Source: Fibrobacter succinogenes (GTDB lineage Bacteria; Fibrobacterota; Fibrobacteria; Fibrobacterales; Fibrobacteraceae). Taken from it: 64,000 bases of DNA. Position numbers and translations under genes: made by a program. Within the stretch, counting starts at the first letter, position 1; each line of letters begins with the position of its first letter. Positions 1 through 8,193 of the stretch are shown here, one piece after another. The DNA lies in assembly GCA_902762305.1 (NCBI GenBank), contig CACWNW010000001.1, positions 1 through 64,000 of the forward strand. Direction: 5' to 3'. The notes under the pieces were generated by a model. The model made no database searches. It saw only the letters and a list, made by a program, of their open reading frames with translations, and was not told the DNA's origin.

Positions 1-1
1 C

Positions 2-196
2 CTCGGGACCATCGAAGGCAGCGTCGAGCTCGTGAAGCAGTCGGGCAAGAGCCCGAGCGACCTCTGCGCGATGGTCTGCTCGCCCGCCGGCACGACGATT
101 GCAGGCGTGGACGCCCTCGAAGAAGGCGCATTCCGCTCGAGCCTCATCAAGGCCGTAGTCGCCGGAACCGAACGCTCTAAGGAATTAGGGAAATAA
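2..196 (+). CDS. proC: Pyrroline-5-carboxylate reductase, C-terminal part
   Basis: The gene enters from the left edge, so only the last 64 codons are present. The enzyme reduces 1-pyrroline-5-carboxylate to proline with NAD(P)H in the cytoplasm. The visible part carries the family's C-terminal signature: SPAGTTIAGVDALEEGAF, followed by an A-V-x-A-G-T-E-R-S-like helix and a short Lys-rich end. This segment forms the dimer interface and part of the active site in known ProC proteins. The first complete codon in this frame is at position 2. The stop is followed by a dispersed repeat, so the next gene is probably transcribed separately. Confidence 0.85.
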   Translation, partial: LGTIEGSVELVKQSGKSPSDLCAMVCSPAGTTIAGVDALEEGAFRSSLIKAVVAGTERSKELGK

Positions 197-200
197 AAAG

Positions 201-303
201 TTAGTCATTGGTCATTAGTTATTAGTTGTTAGTTTTAAATTAGGCGGCGTAGCCGCGATTATGAAAAAGCCAATGACCATTGACCAATGACTAGTGACCT
301 GAT
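201..303. repeat. Imperfect palindromic intergenic repeat, copy A
   Basis: The proC-regulator gap is filled by a repeat. A left arm made of TTAGTCATTGG/TCATTAG words is followed by a GC-rich core, GGCGGCGTAGCCGCGATTAT (243-262). A right arm then carries the complementary words CCAATGACCATTGACCAATG. The core can itself fold (GCGGC-GTA-GCCGC). The same 20-base core occurs inverted at 18917-18936, flanked by the same arm words. Confidence 0.75.
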
Positions 304-312
304 TCATTAACC

Positions 313-1635
313 ATGTCCTCTATCGATTTTTTCACAAAAGAAACAGACACGTCCTCGTTCATCCTGGACGTTCTTTCTTCCGTGGACTACTCGGTAGAGA
401 CGCATAGCGACGCCACCCCGCGAAATCAAATCGCGTCAATCGTCATCTGGGACCTGGATTCATTCAAGGGCGAAAGTGTCGCCGCGCTCGCCCGCGTGCG
501 TACGCTCGCCCCCGACGCGATGATCCTCGCCTACGCCGAAAATCCGGAAGCGTACGCGGAAATTCCCGGAAACCTCTACGACATCCTGCTCTCGGTCGAG
601 GCACTGCGCCTGCACCTGATGAGCAAGATTACTAAGCTCAAGGAAATCCAGAGCGCGCGCCGCATTTTCACCGAGCGCATGAGCCACCTCGTGGGCAAAA
701 GCGAATCGATGAAGAAGCTCCGCAAGACGGTCGAGCGCGCCATCCTGCATACCGGCCCGGTGCTCATCCAGGGCGAATCCGGAGTCGGCAAGGACCTTGT
801 GGCCCGCGCCATCGCCTGCATGTACGACAAGTTCGTCGTCGTGAACTGCAGCGCCATTCCCGACTCGCTTTTCGAAAGCGAGCTCTTCGGGCATACGCGC
901 GGCGCGTTCACCGGAGCGCAGAACGAACGCATCGGGCTCTTTGAAGACGCGAACGGCGGCGCCATATTCCTAGACGAAATCGGCGACATGCCCCTGCACG
1001 CCCAGGTCAAACTGCTGCGCGTCATCCAGAATCACGAAATCCGCCCCATCGGAGCGAACAAGACGCGCCATATCGACGTGCGCATCATTGCGGCAACGAA
1101 CCGCGACCTGCGCGAAGAAATCCGCGAGAAGCGCTTCCGCGAAGACCTCTTCTACCGACTGAACGTCATCCCGGTATCGCTATCGCCCCTGCGCGAACGC
1201 AAGGAAGACGTCGAGGATCTGGCCAACTACTTTATCCGCCAGTACGCACCCGCGGGCGAACCGTACACGCTTTCGCCCGAAGCCCTCAAGAAACTCGAAG
1301 CCCATGACTGGCCAGGAAACATCCGCGAACTCGAGAACGTCATCCAACGCACGCTCTGCTTCACCGATCCCGGCACCATTACGGCAGACGACCTGCAAAT
1401 CGAGGAAATGGCCTCGCACCCGATCCACCAAATCCAAGGCAATTCCCTTTCCGGGATAAACAGTTTTGACGCGTTCCAGGAAATGCAGCAACAGCAGGAA
1501 ATCGCATTCCTGAAATCGAAAATCCAGGAATGCGGCGGGTCAATCAGCCTTGCGGCAGAAAAACTCGGGATGCTGCGCACCACGCTCTACAACAGGCTTT
1601 CGCGCCTCGGCATCGATGTAAAGAAAATCCGCTAG
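313..1635 (+). CDS. Sigma-54-dependent transcriptional activator (NtrC-like)
   Basis: A 440-residue enhancer-binding regulator that would use ATP to open promoters held by sigma-54 RNA polymerase. Residues 1-115 form a divergent receiver-like N-terminal domain; an acidic patch (IWDLDSF, 45-51) sits where a phosphorylatable aspartate could be, but the domain is too degenerate to be sure. Residues 125-365 are the AAA+ core, with Walker A GESGVGKD (154-161), the sigma-54 contact loop GAFTGA (197-202), Walker B GGAIFLDE and an arginine-finger region. The C-terminus (about 390-440) has a Fis-like helix-turn-helix. No sensor kinase lies next to it, so the input signal and targets are unknown. Confidence 0.9.
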   Translation: MSSIDFFTKETDTSSFILDVLSSVDYSVETHSDATPRNQIASIVIWDLDSFKGESVAALARVRTLAPDAMILAYAENPEAYAEIPGNLYDILLSVEALRLHLMSKITKLKEIQSARRIFTERMSHLVGKSESMKKLRKTVERAILHTGPVLIQGESGVGKDLVARAIACMYDKFVVVNCSAIPDSLFESELFGHTRGAFTGAQNERIGLFEDANGGAIFLDEIGDMPLHAQVKLLRVIQNHEIRPIGANKTRHIDVRIIAATNRDLREEIREKRFREDLFYRLNVIPVSLSPLRERKEDVEDLANYFIRQYAPAGEPYTLSPEALKKLEAHDWPGNIRELENVIQRTLCFTDPGTITADDLQIEEMASHPIHQIQGNSLSGINSFDAFQEMQQQQEIAFLKSKIQECGGSISLAAEKLGMLRTTLYNRLSRLGIDVKKIR

Positions 1636-2363
1636 CCGATGCAGGCCCAGTCCAGCAGGCCTTCGGCACGCGCGCTGCCGGCAGGCGCCACGCGCACAAG
1701 TCCGCCATTCACGACCATGATGCGGTCGGCATACTTTTCGGCATACTCGATAGAATGCGTCGAGACGACAACGCCCATCTTGCGCGACGCGGCCAGTTCC
1801 CTCAGGGTACGGAACAGCGCATGGCTACGCGGAATATCCAGGAAGGCATTCGGTTCGTCCAGCAGCATCACGTCGACCTGCTGGGCCACGGCCTCGGCAA
1901 GGTACACGCGGGTACGTTCGCCGTCACTCAGTTCCGCGACCGGGCGCCTTGCAAAACGCGTCACATCCAGGAGCGCCATCGCATCGTCGATGATGCGTTC
2001 GTCCTCGGCACTGCGGCCATCGAGAATTCCAGAATACGGCGTACGGCCAAGCCCAACGAATTCACGCACCGTCATGCGGTCGGGAGGCTGCACGCCCATG
2101 CGAACGAGCGAGACCTTCCTTGAAAGTTCAAGCAGGTTCCAGCCATCCTTGCGGTCGTAGACATCCTTGCCGCAAATTTCGACCTTACCCGCAAGCGGAG
2201 GCAGCAAACCGGCAAAGACCTTCAGCAGGGTGCTCTTGCCGCAACCGTTCTCGCCCATCAGCGCGACGACCTCGCCCGCCTCCAGGCCAAAATCGAATTC
2301 GGCGGCAAACGCGTTCTGCACGCCCGCATAGCCGAACTGCAAACGGGACGCTTCGAGAATCAT
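1632..2363 (-). CDS. ABC transporter ATP-binding protein, iron-siderophore/cobalamin type
   Basis: A 243-residue cytoplasmic ATPase that would power uptake of an iron chelate, haem or corrinoid through the FecCD-type permease encoded just upstream. It has Walker A GENGCGKS (37-44), a signature loop LSDGE in place of the common LSGGQ, and Walker B VMLLDEP. Its start overlaps the permease stop in an ATGA arrangement, which indicates translational coupling. Its 3' end overlaps the end of the convergent sigma-54 activator by four bases. No periplasmic binding protein is encoded beside it, so the substrate cannot be named. Confidence 0.88.
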   Translation of the reverse strand: MILEASRLQFGYAGVQNAFAAEFDFGLEAGEVVALMGENGCGKSTLLKVFAGLLPPLAGKVEICGKDVYDRKDGWNLLELSRKVSLVRMGVQPPDRMTVREFVGLGRTPYSGILDGRSAEDERIIDDAMALLDVTRFARRPVAELSDGERTRVYLAEAVAQQVDVMLLDEPNAFLDIPRSHALFRTLRELAASRKMGVVVSTHSIEYAEKYADRIMVVNGGLVRVAPAGSARAEGLLDWACIG

Positions 2364-3343
2364 AAGCCCCTCCCGTTACGGTTACCGCGCAGGAGTACAT
2401 ACAAAATAACAGGAACGCCGATAATGCTCAGCACAGCATTGAGCGGGACCGACACGGGGGAAAGCCCTGCGACAAGCGCAAGTAGCGCACCGCACAGCGA
2501 AGCCCCGGGCAAGAGCACGCGATGGTTCGTCGTCCGGAAAAGCATGAAGGCCAAGTGCGGGACGGCAATGCCGATAAAGGCCACCGGGCCACAGTACGCA
2601 GTCGCCGCTCCAGCAAGCACGCTCGAACCGAGCAGCACGCAGATGCGCGAGAGCCCGACGCGGACGCCGAGCCCGCGGGCGAAGTCGTCGCCCATATGGA
2701 TGGCGTTCAGGTAGCGCATGGAGCAAACCACCAGCGCAAGCCCGACCAGGACCGCGATCGCAAAACCGGGAACGGCGCCGAGCGTGAGTCGCCCGAAACT
2801 GCCGAGACCCCACGACACGTAGACCTGCAGGCTTTCGGCGTCGGCGCCCGACACTAGCACGTTCACGAGCGCGTTCACGAAGTACCCGACGAGAAGGCCC
2901 GCCACAAGGAGTACGGAACTGTTCCTGAACCTCGATGCGAGGACGAGGATGATCTGCGTCACAAGAATCGCCCCGACGGAGGCCGCCCCGAGGACGCCGA
3001 GTGCGCCGAAACCGAAGCCGGCGAGAAGCGCGACCGCGACCCCTAGACTCGCCCCGCTGCTGATGCCCAGAACGTAAGGCCCGCAGAGCGGGTTACGGAA
3101 AACGGTCTGCAGGCAGAGGCCCGAGACCGAAAGCGCAATGCCGGCAAGCACCGCGGCCACGGCACGCGGGAAGCGCAGCTCCCATAAAATTTTGGTGTGA
3201 AAAGGTTCCGCCTCATCCGGCGAGAACACCGCCAGTGCCAGATCGCGCAGGGAAACATCCACCGGACCGGACACCAAAGTCCACGCAAAAAACACCAGAA
3301 CGCCAAGGAGGACTATTCCGAAGCAGACTGCGGTGCGTCTCAT
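2360..3343 (-). CDS. FecCD-family ABC transporter permease
   Basis: A 327-residue integral inner-membrane permease with about nine or ten hydrophobic helices. It shows FecCD/BtuC family landmarks: LRFPRAVAAVLAGIALSVSG near the N-terminus, NPLCGPYVLGISSGAS, and GPVAFIGIAVPHLA in the last third, which contacts the ATPase. The family imports ferric siderophores, haem or vitamin B12 from the periplasm. It lies 8 bases downstream of a secreted hypothetical protein gene on the same strand and is coupled to the ATPase gene. No binding protein is seen in the window, so one must be encoded elsewhere or replaced. Confidence 0.9.
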   Translation of the reverse strand: MRRTAVCFGIVLLGVLVFFAWTLVSGPVDVSLRDLALAVFSPDEAEPFHTKILWELRFPRAVAAVLAGIALSVSGLCLQTVFRNPLCGPYVLGISSGASLGVAVALLAGFGFGALGVLGAASVGAILVTQIILVLASRFRNSSVLLVAGLLVGYFVNALVNVLVSGADAESLQVYVSWGLGSFGRLTLGAVPGFAIAVLVGLALVVCSMRYLNAIHMGDDFARGLGVRVGLSRICVLLGSSVLAGAATAYCGPVAFIGIAVPHLAFMLFRTTNHRVLLPGASLCGALLALVAGLSPVSVPLNAVLSIIGVPVILYVLLRGNRNGRGL

Positions 3344-3351
3344 ACGCGACC

Positions 3352-4119
3352 CTATTTCTTCTTGTTTTTCGACTTATCCTTCTTCCGCAATTCTTCGGAA
3401 GCTTTCTTGTCGCGGATGTAGTATTCCGCCGGAACGTTGTCGAAGCCCTGGAGGGCGTTCAACCAGTTATCGTTCAGGTCGCGGAACTCGAGCTTCTTCA
3501 GGTTGTAGCGAAGCGAATCGCCGGAAACCTTGAAGGTCACGTAGTCCCAACGGATGACCTGACGGTCGCGGAACACTTCACGGCTCACCATGGAGGTGTC
3601 GTTATCGAAACGGTAGCGGGCCTTGTAGGCATACTCGCCCGTCATCTGGTAACGGCCGGAGTCGGAATAAGTACGGGTAACACCATAGAGGGTGTCGTTC
3701 ATGCCGAACGTAAGTTCAGCGTCACGGAACGCATGGCCGTGGGCAACGATCGGAGTGCGCCACACGCCGTAGACCAGTTCCTTGACCTTCTTCTGGAAGA
3801 CCGTGTCGACCTTCCAGTGGTCGAAGTTGCTCTTGTCGTACTTGGCACGCTGGACGTACTTGCCCGCCTGGATCATCTTGCGAACGCTGTCGGCTTTCGC
3901 CTTGGCGATGCTGTCCGAATTGGCCTTCGGGACGTTGGACTGGTTAGTGCGGTCGAGGGAGTCCAGTTTGTGCTGGATCATCTCGTCGAGAGTTGCCTGG
4001 GAACCTCGCGGAGCAACGACGGAATCAACCGGCTGCTGGGAGGACTGTGCAAAAGAGACCCCTACAAAAGCGAGGGATACAAACGCTGCGAAAAAACACT
4101 TGTGTATAGACAAAATCAT
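3352..4119 (-). CDS. Secreted protein of unknown function upstream of FecCD permease
   Basis: A 255-residue protein that I do not recognise. The chosen ATG gives a good signal peptide ending near SFAQ; an earlier in-frame start would add 16 unlikely residues. After a Ser/Asp/Lys-rich spacer, the region from about 90 to 235 alternates polar and hydrophobic residues in strand-like runs (YGVWRTP, ELTFGMNDTLYGVTRTY, WDYVTFKVSGDSLRYNL), which could be a small lipocalin-like beta barrel. The tail is extremely Lys-rich (KKDKSKNKKK). It stops 8 bases before the FecCD permease gene, so it is probably the first gene of that uptake operon. Confidence 0.7.
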   Translation of the reverse strand: MILSIHKCFFAAFVSLAFVGVSFAQSSQQPVDSVVAPRGSQATLDEMIQHKLDSLDRTNQSNVPKANSDSIAKAKADSVRKMIQAGKYVQRAKYDKSNFDHWKVDTVFQKKVKELVYGVWRTPIVAHGHAFRDAELTFGMNDTLYGVTRTYSDSGRYQMTGEYAYKARYRFDNDTSMVSREVFRDRQVIRWDYVTFKVSGDSLRYNLKKLEFRDLNDNWLNALQGFDNVPAEYYIRDKKASEELRKKDKSKNKKK

Positions 4120-4224
4120 CGTCTTAAATTTAGTTAAAGGGTAAAAAAAAATGCCCGCACATCCCAAAAAACGACAAAAAAATGCATACTACACAAAACA
4201 AGTCAACAATTTTATATTTGTCGC

Positions 4225-5352
4225 ATGCTCGATTACACCCAAGTACCCAGTCCCTGCTTCGTCCTGGACGAAAAAAGGCTCGTCAAAAACATGGAAATTC
4301 TGGACGAAATCCAGAAAAAGACCGGAGTCCACATCATCTGCGCCCTCAAGGGGTACAGTTTCTGGAGGTCGTTCCCCCTCATCGGGAAGTACCTCCGCGG
4401 GGCGACCGCATCGAGCCTCAACGAGGCCCGACTTGCACGCGAGGAGATGGGTAAGGAAGTCCACGTATTCGCGCCCGTCTATTCCGACGACGAAATCGAC
4501 GAGATTCTTTCGCTGGCCGACCACATCAGCTTCAACAGCTTCAGCCAGTGGGAGCGCTTCAAGGACAAGACACTTAAGGCGGGGGTCAGCGCCGGCATCC
4601 GCGTGAATCCCGAGTTCTCGACCGTCGAGACCGACCTGTACAACCCGTGCGGCAAATATTCCAGACTCGGGGTCACCGAAAAAGAATTCAAACCGGAACT
4701 CTTGGACGGGATCGAGGGGCTGCACTTCCATGCCCTGTGCGAGCAGGACGCCGACGCCCTGGAAGGCGTGCTGGCGGCTTTCGAGAAGCACTTCGGCAAG
4801 TACATCGACCAGATGAAGTGGGTGAACTTCGGAGGCGGGCACCACATCACGCGCAAGGACTACCACAGGGACGAGCTCGTCCGCATCCTCAAAGGATTCA
4901 TGCAGAGGCACCCGGGCGTGCAGGTCATCATGGAACCGGGAGAGGCCGTCGGGTGGCAGACGGGCGAACTTGTGGCCACGGTCGAAGACATCGTGCATAA
5001 CGAAGTGGACATCGCGGTCCTGAACGTCTCGGTCAGCGCGCACATGCCCGACTGCCTCGAGATGCCCTACAGGCCTATGGTCACGGGCTCCGGAATGCCC
5101 GGCGAAAAGAAGTTTACATACAAATTAACAGGCTGTTCCTGCCTGGCCGGCGACCAGCTCGGCGATTTCTCGTTCGACGAACCGCTCAAGATCGGCGACC
5201 GCATCATCTTCGAGGACATGATCCACTACACCATGGTGAAGACCACGTTCTTCAACGGGGTAAGGCACCCGAGCATCGGCAAGTTCGACATGGACGGCAA
5301 ATTCCACCTGCTGCACAAGTTCACGTACGAACAGTTTAAAGACAAACTGTAG
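4225..5352 (+). CDS. nspC: Carboxynorspermidine/carboxyspermidine decarboxylase
   Basis: A 375-residue PLP-dependent alanine-racemase-fold decarboxylase. It removes the carboxyl group from carboxy(nor)spermidine to make norspermidine or spermidine. The PLP lysine is in CALKGYS (K42). The motifs HFHALCEQD, NFGGGHHIT and the C-terminal GCSCLAGDQLGD with its catalytic Cys and Asp match the NspC branch rather than DAP or arginine decarboxylases. Length fits the family. The partner carboxyspermidine dehydrogenase is not in the window. The gene is divergent from the 3352-4119 gene and followed by a short repeat. Confidence 0.9.
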   Translation: MLDYTQVPSPCFVLDEKRLVKNMEILDEIQKKTGVHIICALKGYSFWRSFPLIGKYLRGATASSLNEARLAREEMGKEVHVFAPVYSDDEIDEILSLADHISFNSFSQWERFKDKTLKAGVSAGIRVNPEFSTVETDLYNPCGKYSRLGVTEKEFKPELLDGIEGLHFHALCEQDADALEGVLAAFEKHFGKYIDQMKWVNFGGGHHITRKDYHRDELVRILKGFMQRHPGVQVIMEPGEAVGWQTGELVATVEDIVHNEVDIAVLNVSVSAHMPDCLEMPYRPMVTGSGMPGEKKFTYKLTGCSCLAGDQLGDFSFDEPLKIGDRIIFEDMIHYTMVKTTFFNGVRHPSIGKFDMDGKFHLLHKFTYEQFKDKL

Positions 5353-5390
5353 TTGGTCATTAGTCATTGGTCATTAGTTATTAGTGCTTC
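5353..5390. repeat. Half copy of the TCATTAG/TCATTGG intergenic repeat
   Basis: Immediately after the nspC stop there is a run of TTGGTCATTAG and TCATTGGTCATTAG words. They match the left arm of the palindromic repeat at 201-303 but lack its GC-rich core and right arm. Confidence 0.6.
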
Positions 5391-5444
5391 GGGTTGCGGG
5401 ATGTTTATTGCTAGATGCAAGATGTTTGTTGCGGGAAGGATGTA

Positions 5445-5861
5445 ATGATTTTTAAAAGCGAAGAAGAGACGTTAGCGTGGGCAGAGGAATTCGGCAAGTC
5501 GCTCAAGGCGGGCGACATGGTCGCGCTATACGGGAACCTCGGCGCTGGCAAGACAGTGATGAGCCGCGGCATCTGCAAGGGTCTCGGCTTCGAGGGCGCA
5601 GTCTGCTCCCCCACCTACACCATCCTCCACGAATACCCGAACGACCCGACTATCTTCCACTTCGACCTGTACCGCCTCGAACCCGGCACCGAACTTTACG
5701 AAGTCGGGTTCGACCACGACTACCTCGCGAAGGGAATCAGCCTAATAGAATGGCCCGAACGCCTCGAGGGCGAAACGGGCGACATCACACACAAGATTAG
5801 TATCGAAATCGTCTCGGAAAACGAACGCGAAGTGACACTCGAGAAGTTCGACAGGCAATAG
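5445..5861 (+). CDS. tsaE: tRNA threonylcarbamoyladenosine biosynthesis ATPase TsaE
   Basis: A 138-residue P-loop protein of the TsaBDE complex, which installs t6A37 on ANN-decoding tRNAs. Walker A is GNLGAGKT (30-37). The family-specific blocks SPTYTILHEY, FHFDLYRLE and IEWPERL follow in the usual order. The ATG at 5445 was chosen because it is preceded by a GGAAGG ribosome-binding site and aligns with the family's usual N-terminus; an upstream in-frame start adds ten unlikely residues. It stands alone between nspC and a convergent gene. Confidence 0.93.
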   Translation: MIFKSEEETLAWAEEFGKSLKAGDMVALYGNLGAGKTVMSRGICKGLGFEGAVCSPTYTILHEYPNDPTIFHFDLYRLEPGTELYEVGFDHDYLAKGISLIEWPERLEGETGDITHKISIEIVSENEREVTLEKFDRQ

Positions 5862-5863
5862 CG

Positions 5864-6604
5864 CTAGAACGCGAACTTCAAGCCGACCGTAAACATGCCG
5901 ACCTGCCCCCAGCCGAATTCGGCGAAAGCGGAGAAAGGCGAGCCCAGTTCAAGACCCAGTATAGCGCCATTGAACATGAACATGGCTCCTTCGCTCCAGA
6001 TTATAGCGCCCACGCCGAAATAGGAATACAACCTGACAAATTTAAAATTCAGGTAGTTCAACTTGAATCTCGGAATAATGGAAACTACCGGTCGCGCAGC
6101 AACCGTCGTATAGTCGATCATGATGCCAGTTTCGATCAGGTAAAAGAGTTCATAGCCATAGCCGATAGAATACGCGACGAATCCGGCATCCTCATCCCCT
6201 CCGTCGTCATCTAGGGCAATCATGTCTAGTAGAGCGGTAACCGGGAAAAAACCGGCAAAAAAGGAGACATTATGGCGACGTTTCCGCCAGGCCTGCTTCC
6301 AGGATTCCTTCTTTTCCGGCTCGGGCTGAACCGCCCGCGCATCGTCGTAGGTAATGGTCGGCTCTTGCGCGGGCGCTGCCGGCGCGTTTTCGACATAGAA
6401 AACCTGCTGGGTCCCCACGGCAGATTCATCGACCGGAGTCTGGACTTCGTAATAGACAGGCTGTCCACCGTCCTTCGCGGGCACAACCAGATATTGCACG
6501 CCATCCCGCTCGACCAGCGTCCCTTGCACCATATTTTCGGCCTGGGCAAGCGCCAAGGAACAGCCGAGCAACAAGGCCATAGGCAGAATGCTATTCAGTT
6601 TCAT
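5864..6604 (-). CDS. Secreted, probable outer-membrane protein of unknown function
   Basis: A 246-residue protein with a clear signal peptide (cleavage near LALAQA), preceded by GGAGG. The mature part begins with a strand-rich segment (MVQGTLVERDGVQYLVV), then a Pro/Glu-rich linker. A C-terminal half of alternating aromatic/hydrophobic stretches ends in FTVGLKFAF, where the terminal Phe is typical of beta-barrel outer-membrane proteins. I do not recognise a named family. It is convergent with tsaE, with only two bases between stops, and divergent from mntP. Confidence 0.65.
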   Translation of the reverse strand: MKLNSILPMALLLGCSLALAQAENMVQGTLVERDGVQYLVVPAKDGGQPVYYEVQTPVDESAVGTQQVFYVENAPAAPAQEPTITYDDARAVQPEPEKKESWKQAWRKRRHNVSFFAGFFPVTALLDMIALDDDGGDEDAGFVAYSIGYGYELFYLIETGIMIDYTTVAARPVVSIIPRFKLNYLNFKFVRLYSYFGVGAIIWSEGAMFMFNGAILGLELGSPFSAFAEFGWGQVGMFTVGLKFAF

Positions 6605-6756
6605 CGGGAACCTCCGCGAATCCTTTCCATCCAAAATAATCTTTTTCCGCAATAAAAGCCTAAAGAGCACAGAATGAAGCCAAAAAAGTGACAAAAAACA
6701 CCTGATGAAGCCCAGTTTTTCTATTTTTGCGCTCGCAAACAGAAAAATTTCGAAAA

Positions 6757-7320
6757 ATGGGTTTTGTAGAAATTATCATCGTCGCCATCGTCGAGGCCAT
6801 GGACTGCTTCGCGGTCGCCATTGCCACCGGGCTTTCCAAGTCGGGTATCCGCTATAGCCGCGCGATGCTCCAGGCAGTGAGTTTCGGAGTATTCCAGGGC
6901 GGAATGACGCTCATCGGGTACTTCCTCGGGAGTTTCGCCGAACGCTGGTTCAGTTCCGTCGCCACCCCCATCGCCTGCACCATCCTCTGCATTCTGGGCG
7001 CACGCATGATATGGGGCGCCATCCGCGGGGACAGAGGCGAAGAAGAAGGCGAGCAAATCGCGGCAAAGAACCTCACCATCGCAAACATCCTGCTGCTTTC
7101 GGTCGCGACAAGCATCGACGCCTTCGCCGTAGGAATCTCCTTCGCGTTCGTGAACGCAGACATGGTATTTGCCACATCAGCCATCGCTTTCGCGAGTTTC
7201 GCCATGGGCGTTATCGGGTACGAAATCGGCATGCACGCCGCAAAGCGTTTCAAGACGAAGATACCCGAGATTATCGCCGGCATAATCCTCATCGGCATCG
7301 GCGTGAAGATGCTGTTCTAG
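6757..7320 (+). CDS. mntP: Manganese efflux pump MntP family protein
   Basis: A 187-residue inner-membrane protein with six predicted helices in two pseudo-repeats of three. Each repeat begins with the conserved acidic motif of the MntP/YebN family: EAMDCFAVAIATG near residue 10 and ATSIDAFAVGISF near residue 115. The family exports Mn(II). The ATG at 6757 fits the family N-terminus. No yybP-ykoY manganese riboswitch fold is visible in the short leader, and Shine-Dalgarno pairing is weak. A terminator follows directly, before the zinc locus. Confidence 0.88.
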   Translation: MGFVEIIIVAIVEAMDCFAVAIATGLSKSGIRYSRAMLQAVSFGVFQGGMTLIGYFLGSFAERWFSSVATPIACTILCILGARMIWGAIRGDRGEEEGEQIAAKNLTIANILLLSVATSIDAFAVGISFAFVNADMVFATSAIAFASFAMGVIGYEIGMHAAKRFKTKIPEIIAGIILIGIGVKMLF

Positions 7321-7344
7321 CCGTTTCACACGGGAACAAACTGC

Positions 7345-7371
7345 CCGCAGCATTGACGCTGCGGCTTTTTT
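7345..7371 (+). terminator. Rho-independent terminator of mntP
   Basis: The stem is CCGCAG/CTGCGG (7345-7350, 7359-7364) with an 8-base loop, followed by C and six T residues. The loop contains TTGACG, the -35 box of the promoter for the next operon, so terminator and promoter share bases. Confidence 0.8.
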
Positions 7372-7407
7372 ATGCTATATTTGAATTTGCGAATGAATTG
7401 CAAATTC
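7353..7407 (+). promoter_or_regulatory. Promoter with Zur-like palindromic operator
   Basis: A sigma-70-like promoter, TTGACG (7353-7358), 17 bases, TATATT (7376-7381). A perfect 8-base inverted repeat follows, GAATTTGC (7383-7390) and GCAAATTC (7400-7407), spaced by 9 AT-rich bases. It sits where transcription would start, upstream of a Fur-family repressor gene. Position and symmetry suggest autoregulation by the Zur-like repressor in response to zinc; the binding itself is inferred. Confidence 0.65.
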
Positions 7408-7446
7408 GTTCCGGCAGGGACGGTGCGGTCCATTCAAAGAGGCGAA

Positions 7447-7848
7447 ATGGAATACAAGACCCAGACACGGCAGATTATCATGGACTACATGGTCGAAAAT
7501 CCGGACCGAATTTTCAAGGCGTCCGATATCGCCAAAAACTTGCCTTCCGTCTCGCTCAGTACCATCTACCGCAACCTTTCGCGCCTCGAGAAGGCGGGCC
7601 TCGTGCAGATTGTCGGTGCCGAAGAGAACAAGGAACTCCAGTACCGATACACGGGCCCAGGCAGGTGCGAGGCCAAGATGCACCTCGTCTGCAAGATTTG
7701 CGGCAAGTTCTTCCACCTCGATGGCCCGGCCCTCAAGATGCTGCTCCTCTCGGTACAGCGCATCAAGGGGTTCGAACTGGACCAGCAACAATCCGTCCTG
7801 CTCGGCCGCTGCGCCGAGTGTTCCCGGAGGCGCGTGCGCCATGGCTAA
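7447..7848 (+). CDS. zur: Fur-family metalloregulator, probably zinc-responsive (Zur)
   Basis: A 133-residue winged-helix repressor of the Fur family. Residues 1-75 hold the DNA-binding domain (SDIAKNLPSVSLSTIYRNLSRL). The C-terminal dimerisation domain has the structural zinc cysteines CKIC and CAEC and a metal-binding MHLVC motif. Assignment to Zur rather than Fur or PerR rests on its place as the first gene of a znuACB operon and on the upstream palindrome. The ATG at 7447 follows AGAGGCGAA; earlier in-frame starts would run into the operator. Its stop overlaps the next start by eight bases. Confidence 0.85.
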   Translation: MEYKTQTRQIIMDYMVENPDRIFKASDIAKNLPSVSLSTIYRNLSRLEKAGLVQIVGAEENKELQYRYTGPGRCEAKMHLVCKICGKFFHLDGPALKMLLLSVQRIKGFELDQQQSVLLGRCAECSRRRVRHG

Positions 7849-8107
7849 GGAACTGTTCGACAGGCTGCTGGTTCTGCTCGCATCGCTTTACGTGTCGCGG
7901 CACCTGGAACACCATTGCCACGGCGAACACTGCCACGTCTGCCACCACATCCACCGCTGCCTAGAGTTTATCTCGGTTTGCACGGAACTGGTTGTCGAGC
8001 CTTTCGAACTTGCCCTGAGCGGAGTCTTTTTCAAGCTCCCCCGCATCAAGGTTCTCGATACGTGCCGAGCCACCCTTGTTTCGCAAAAGGTCCTGTTGTT
8101 GAATTAA
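7841..8107 (+). CDS. Small His/Cys-rich membrane-associated protein in zinc operon
   Basis: An 88-residue protein that starts inside the zur 3' end, with a GGAGG site ten bases before the ATG. A hydrophobic N-terminal helix (LFDRLLVLLASLYVS) is followed by a dense metal-ligand cluster, HLEHHCHGEHCHVCHH (about 22-37), then a second hydrophobic stretch and a basic tail. The layout (short helix, H-x-C-x-x-x-x-C-x-x-C) resembles small uncharacterised proteins found beside zinc uptake genes in other bacteria. A role in binding or handing over zinc is inferred from ligands and context only. Confidence 0.75.
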   Translation: MAKELFDRLLVLLASLYVSRHLEHHCHGEHCHVCHHIHRCLEFISVCTELVVEPFELALSGVFFKLPRIKVLDTCRATLVSQKVLLLN

Positions 8108-8193
8108 CCGGCACCGCCATCAAATCAACAACCTAGCGGCAAGCGCCGCCCAACAACACCAAAACTGCAGTCCATACGGACAAGGACCTTTAT

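Noticed and set aside
6605..6756. Possible yybP-ykoY manganese riboswitch before mntP
   Set aside because: The leader is short and AT-rich, and I could not find the conserved loop sequences of that riboswitch.
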